Assembly (NCBI RefSeq): GCF_024168645.1
Contig: NZ_JALJWF010000001.1
Span: forward strand, 4,219,501-4,283,500
DNA: 64,000 bases
Origin: Pseudomonas sp. GGS8
GTDB lineage: Bacteria; Pseudomonadota; Gammaproteobacteria; Pseudomonadales; Pseudomonadaceae
Direction: 5' to 3'
Program-made: the position numbers and the translations under genes
In this document: piece by piece, positions 60,801-64,000 of the stretch
Numbering within the stretch: the stretch's first letter is position 1
Layout: the number at the start of each line of letters is the position of its first letter
Notes under the pieces: model-generated
What the model was told of the DNA's origin: nothing
What the model saw: the letters and a program-made list of their open reading frames with translations, nothing else
Databases searched by the model: none

Positions 60801-61962
60801 CGGCAAACCCCAGGCTGCCCTGCTTGACCAGTTCGCACAGCAGGCCACGGCCGTCTTCGTCGTTCAGCCATGAGCCGAGGTTGTCGACATGCAGGGCATC
60901 GGCGGCACAGATCATTTTCAGCAGCTCGCGCAGTTTGCCTGGCAGGTAACGGCTCTGGCCGCTGGCGAACAGCAGCAGGTCATCGTCGACTTCCGACCAG
61001 GCCAGTCGTGCGCTCGGATTGCGGATCAGCACGGCGCCTTCTTCGAGCGCGCTGAGGAAGTCTTGCTCTTCGACTTCTTCCGGGCCGACCACCAGTTCCG
61101 GATAGCGCGGCTCGGTCATGAATTGGCCGAACCAAGTCAGCAGCAGGCGCTCGTCGCTCATGTGCTCGGCCAGCAGGCTTTTCAGGCGATCGAGGGCGTC
61201 GTGCTGGATCTGATGAGGATCGACCGCCGGCAGGGCGTCGGCGTCGGTGTAGCGCTCTTCGTCCGTCAGGAACTGGCTGAGGAAGTCGGTGAAGTGGGTC
61301 AACACTTCAGCGGCGCTCGGGGCGCGGAAGCCGACCGAGTAGGTCATGCAATCATCGACAGCCACACCAGAATGAGCCAGGCGCGGCGGCAGGTAGAGCA
61401 TGTCGCCCGGTTCCAGCACCCACTCATCGGTGGCTTCGAAATCGGCGAGGATGCGCAGGTCGGCGTGTTGCAGCAGCGGGCTCTCGGAATCGCACATCTG
61501 GCCGATTTTCCAGTTGCGCTTGCCGTGGCCTTGCAGCAGGAACACGTCGTAGTTATCGAAGTGCGGACCGACGCTACCACCCGGGGCGGCGAAGCTGATC
61601 ATCACGTCGTCGACGCGCCAGCTCGGCAGAAAACGGAAGTTTTCCAGCAGTTCGGCAACTTCCGGCACGAATTGGTCGACGGCTTGTACCAGCAGGGTCC
61701 ATTCGCGTTCCGGCAGTTTGCTGAATTCGTCTTCGGCGAACGGGCCGCGGCGCAATTCCCAAGGTCGCTCGCCGTGCTCGATCACCAGGCGCGATTCGAC
61801 TTCTTCTTCCAGCGCCAGGCCGGCCAGTTCGTCTGCGTCGATCGGACTTTCGAAATCAGGAATCGCCTGACGGATCAGCAGCGGTTTTTTCTGCCAGTAG
61901 TCGCGCAGGAATTCCCGTGCCGTGATGCCGCCCAGAAGTTGAAGAGGAATGTCAGGATTCAT
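60793..61962 (-). CDS. Ribosomal protein L16 arginine 3-hydroxylase (YcfD/RoxA-like)
   Basis: 389 residues from the ATG at 61962. It is a JmjC/cupin 2-oxoglutarate oxygenase. Iron ligands are His134 and Asp136 in GPHFDNYDVFLLQGHGKR and His197 in LPPRLAHSG, with the following winged-helix C-terminal domain. YcfD hydroxylates an Arg of ribosomal protein L16, tying translation to oxygen supply. It adjoins purB, as in other pseudomonads. Confidence 0.92.
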   Translation of the reverse strand: MNPDIPLQLLGGITAREFLRDYWQKKPLLIRQAIPDFESPIDADELAGLALEEEVESRLVIEHGERPWELRRGPFAEDEFSKLPEREWTLLVQAVDQFVPEVAELLENFRFLPSWRVDDVMISFAAPGGSVGPHFDNYDVFLLQGHGKRNWKIGQMCDSESPLLQHADLRILADFEATDEWVLEPGDMLYLPPRLAHSGVAVDDCMTYSVGFRAPSAAEVLTHFTDFLSQFLTDEERYTDADALPAVDPHQIQHDALDRLKSLLAEHMSDERLLLTWFGQFMTEPRYPELVVGPEEVEEQDFLSALEEGAVLIRNPSARLAWSEVDDDLLLFASGQSRYLPGKLRELLKMICAADALHVDNLGSWLNDEDGRGLLCELVKQGSLGFADE

Positions 61963-62000
61963 GTGTAACCTATTGAAAAAAAGCACTTTTCAGACGGGAA

Positions 62001-62026
62001 TAAAAACGCCCGGCGCTGCCGGGCGT
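62001..62026 (-). terminator. Rho-independent terminator after purB
   Basis: ACGCCCGGC and GCCGGGCGT pair around GCT; on the minus strand TTTTTA follows. It lies 23 bp beyond the purB stop and upstream of the L16 hydroxylase gene. Confidence 0.92.
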
Positions 62027-62048
62027 CTCAAACGGGTAGAGCGGTCGA

Positions 62049-63521
<1,473 letters not shown>

Positions 63522-63547
63522 CTACAAAACGGTATTGCAGGCGCGGT

Positions 63548-64000
63548 TCAGCTGCTGCGCATCAGCGGGTAAAGCTCTTTAAGCAACTTGCGTCGGCTGA
63601 TCACCAACTGCCAGCGATGACCGCCCAACTGCCGCCACAGGCGTGCCGAACGAATCCCGGCCAGCAACAGCGCGCGGATTTTCGAGGCATTGCTCGGTTG
63701 CTGCAGGTTACGCATGTCACCATGCACCTGAATCCGTTGGCGCAAGGTGCTCAGGGTGTCCTGGTACAGCGCACCGCAAGCGGCGATCACGTTTTCGTGA
63801 GCCGGGCCGAAGTGTTCGACCTGGGACTGAATCTGCGGCAGGCGCTTGCCGATTACGTCCAGCATGTCATTACGCTTGGCCAGTTGGCGCTCCAGCCCCA
63901 GCATCGCCAGGGCGTAGCGTAGCGGTTCGCGCTGAAGGGTGCTGGGGTCGCGTTCCAGGGCGCCGATCAAGGCGCGATAGCCTTCGCGCAAATTGATGTC
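63548..64000 (-). CDS. hflD: HflD, high-frequency-lysogenisation protein homologue (cut by window end)
   Basis: The frame is open to the window edge; 150 C-terminal residues of about 205 are visible. It is helical, with [34 protein letters not shown] and the closing [29 protein letters not shown] segment, as in HflD. E. coli HflD is a membrane-associated protein that affects lambda CII; its cell role is unclear. Position next to purB supports the call. The start lies beyond the window. Confidence 0.9.
   Translation of the reverse strand, partial: DINLREGYRALIGALERDPSTLQREPLRYALAMLGLERQLAKRNDMLDVIGKRLPQIQSQVEHFGPAHENVIAACGALYQDTLSTLRQRIQVHGDMRNLQQPSNASKIRALLLAGIRSARLWRQLGGHRWQLVISRRKLLKELYPLMRSS

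Overview
The window looks like chromosome from a member of the Pseudomonas fluorescens group. The evidence is the high-GC coding style, many REP/REPIN palindromes with the GTGGGAGCGGGCTTGCCCGC or GTGGCGAGGGGGCTTGCCCCC core, a fused nuoCD, an OprD-family porin, PtrA/DUF2790 small periplasmic proteins, a DUF6124 gene, and the order hflD-purB-L16 hydroxylase-GNAT-aceA-nuoA. Species cannot be fixed from the sequence alone.

Layout. 1-5.7 kb: end of a GNAT gene, then tamA-tamB (outer-membrane translocation/assembly). 5.9-10.8 kb: a MarR-controlled tripartite drug efflux operon (marR, outer-membrane lipoprotein, emrA, emrB). 10.9-15.5 kb: housekeeping genes lpxH, ppiB, glnS, cysS. 15.7-23.9 kb: a sigma-54 enhancer-binding regulator divergent from a six-gene ABC importer resembling the rhizobial glycerol system GlpSTPQUV, with a recognisable -24/-12 promoter and an upstream TTGTTCA array. 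24.1-28.6 kb: an accessory island. 28.6-37.6 kb: a heavy-metal two-component system divergent from czcCBA, followed by two PtrA-like periplasmic proteins. 37.6-41.9 kb: a DUF6124 gene behind a repeated leader, an uncharacterised membrane protein with an internal duplication, an OprD porin and a VapBC toxin-antitoxin pair. 42.0-57.0 kb: the complete complex I operon nuoABCDEFGHIJKLMN on the minus strand. 57.5-64.0 kb: aceA, a short secretin-like protein, a GNAT enzyme, the ribosomal-protein-L16 oxygenase, purB and the 3' part of hflD.

The most interesting part is the island at 24.1-28.6 kb. It encodes what I read as a small ribosomal peptide natural-product (RiPP) operon: a 42-residue precursor with no Cys or Ser, a hairpin attenuator, then three translationally coupled genes for a stand-alone YcaO enzyme, a SAM methyltransferase and a prolyl-iminopeptidase-like hydrolase. 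The precursor starts MGYLVGWN and ends in a long acidic tail. The putative core at the N-terminus with a C-terminal follower recalls bottromycin precursors, and with no Cys/Ser in the core, amidine (or thioamide) chemistry is more likely than azoline formation. The island is bordered by a 288-bp dispersed repeat on one side and by decayed toxin and group II intron reverse-transcriptase fragments on the other.

Gene functions are assigned from motifs and context only; no database search could be run.
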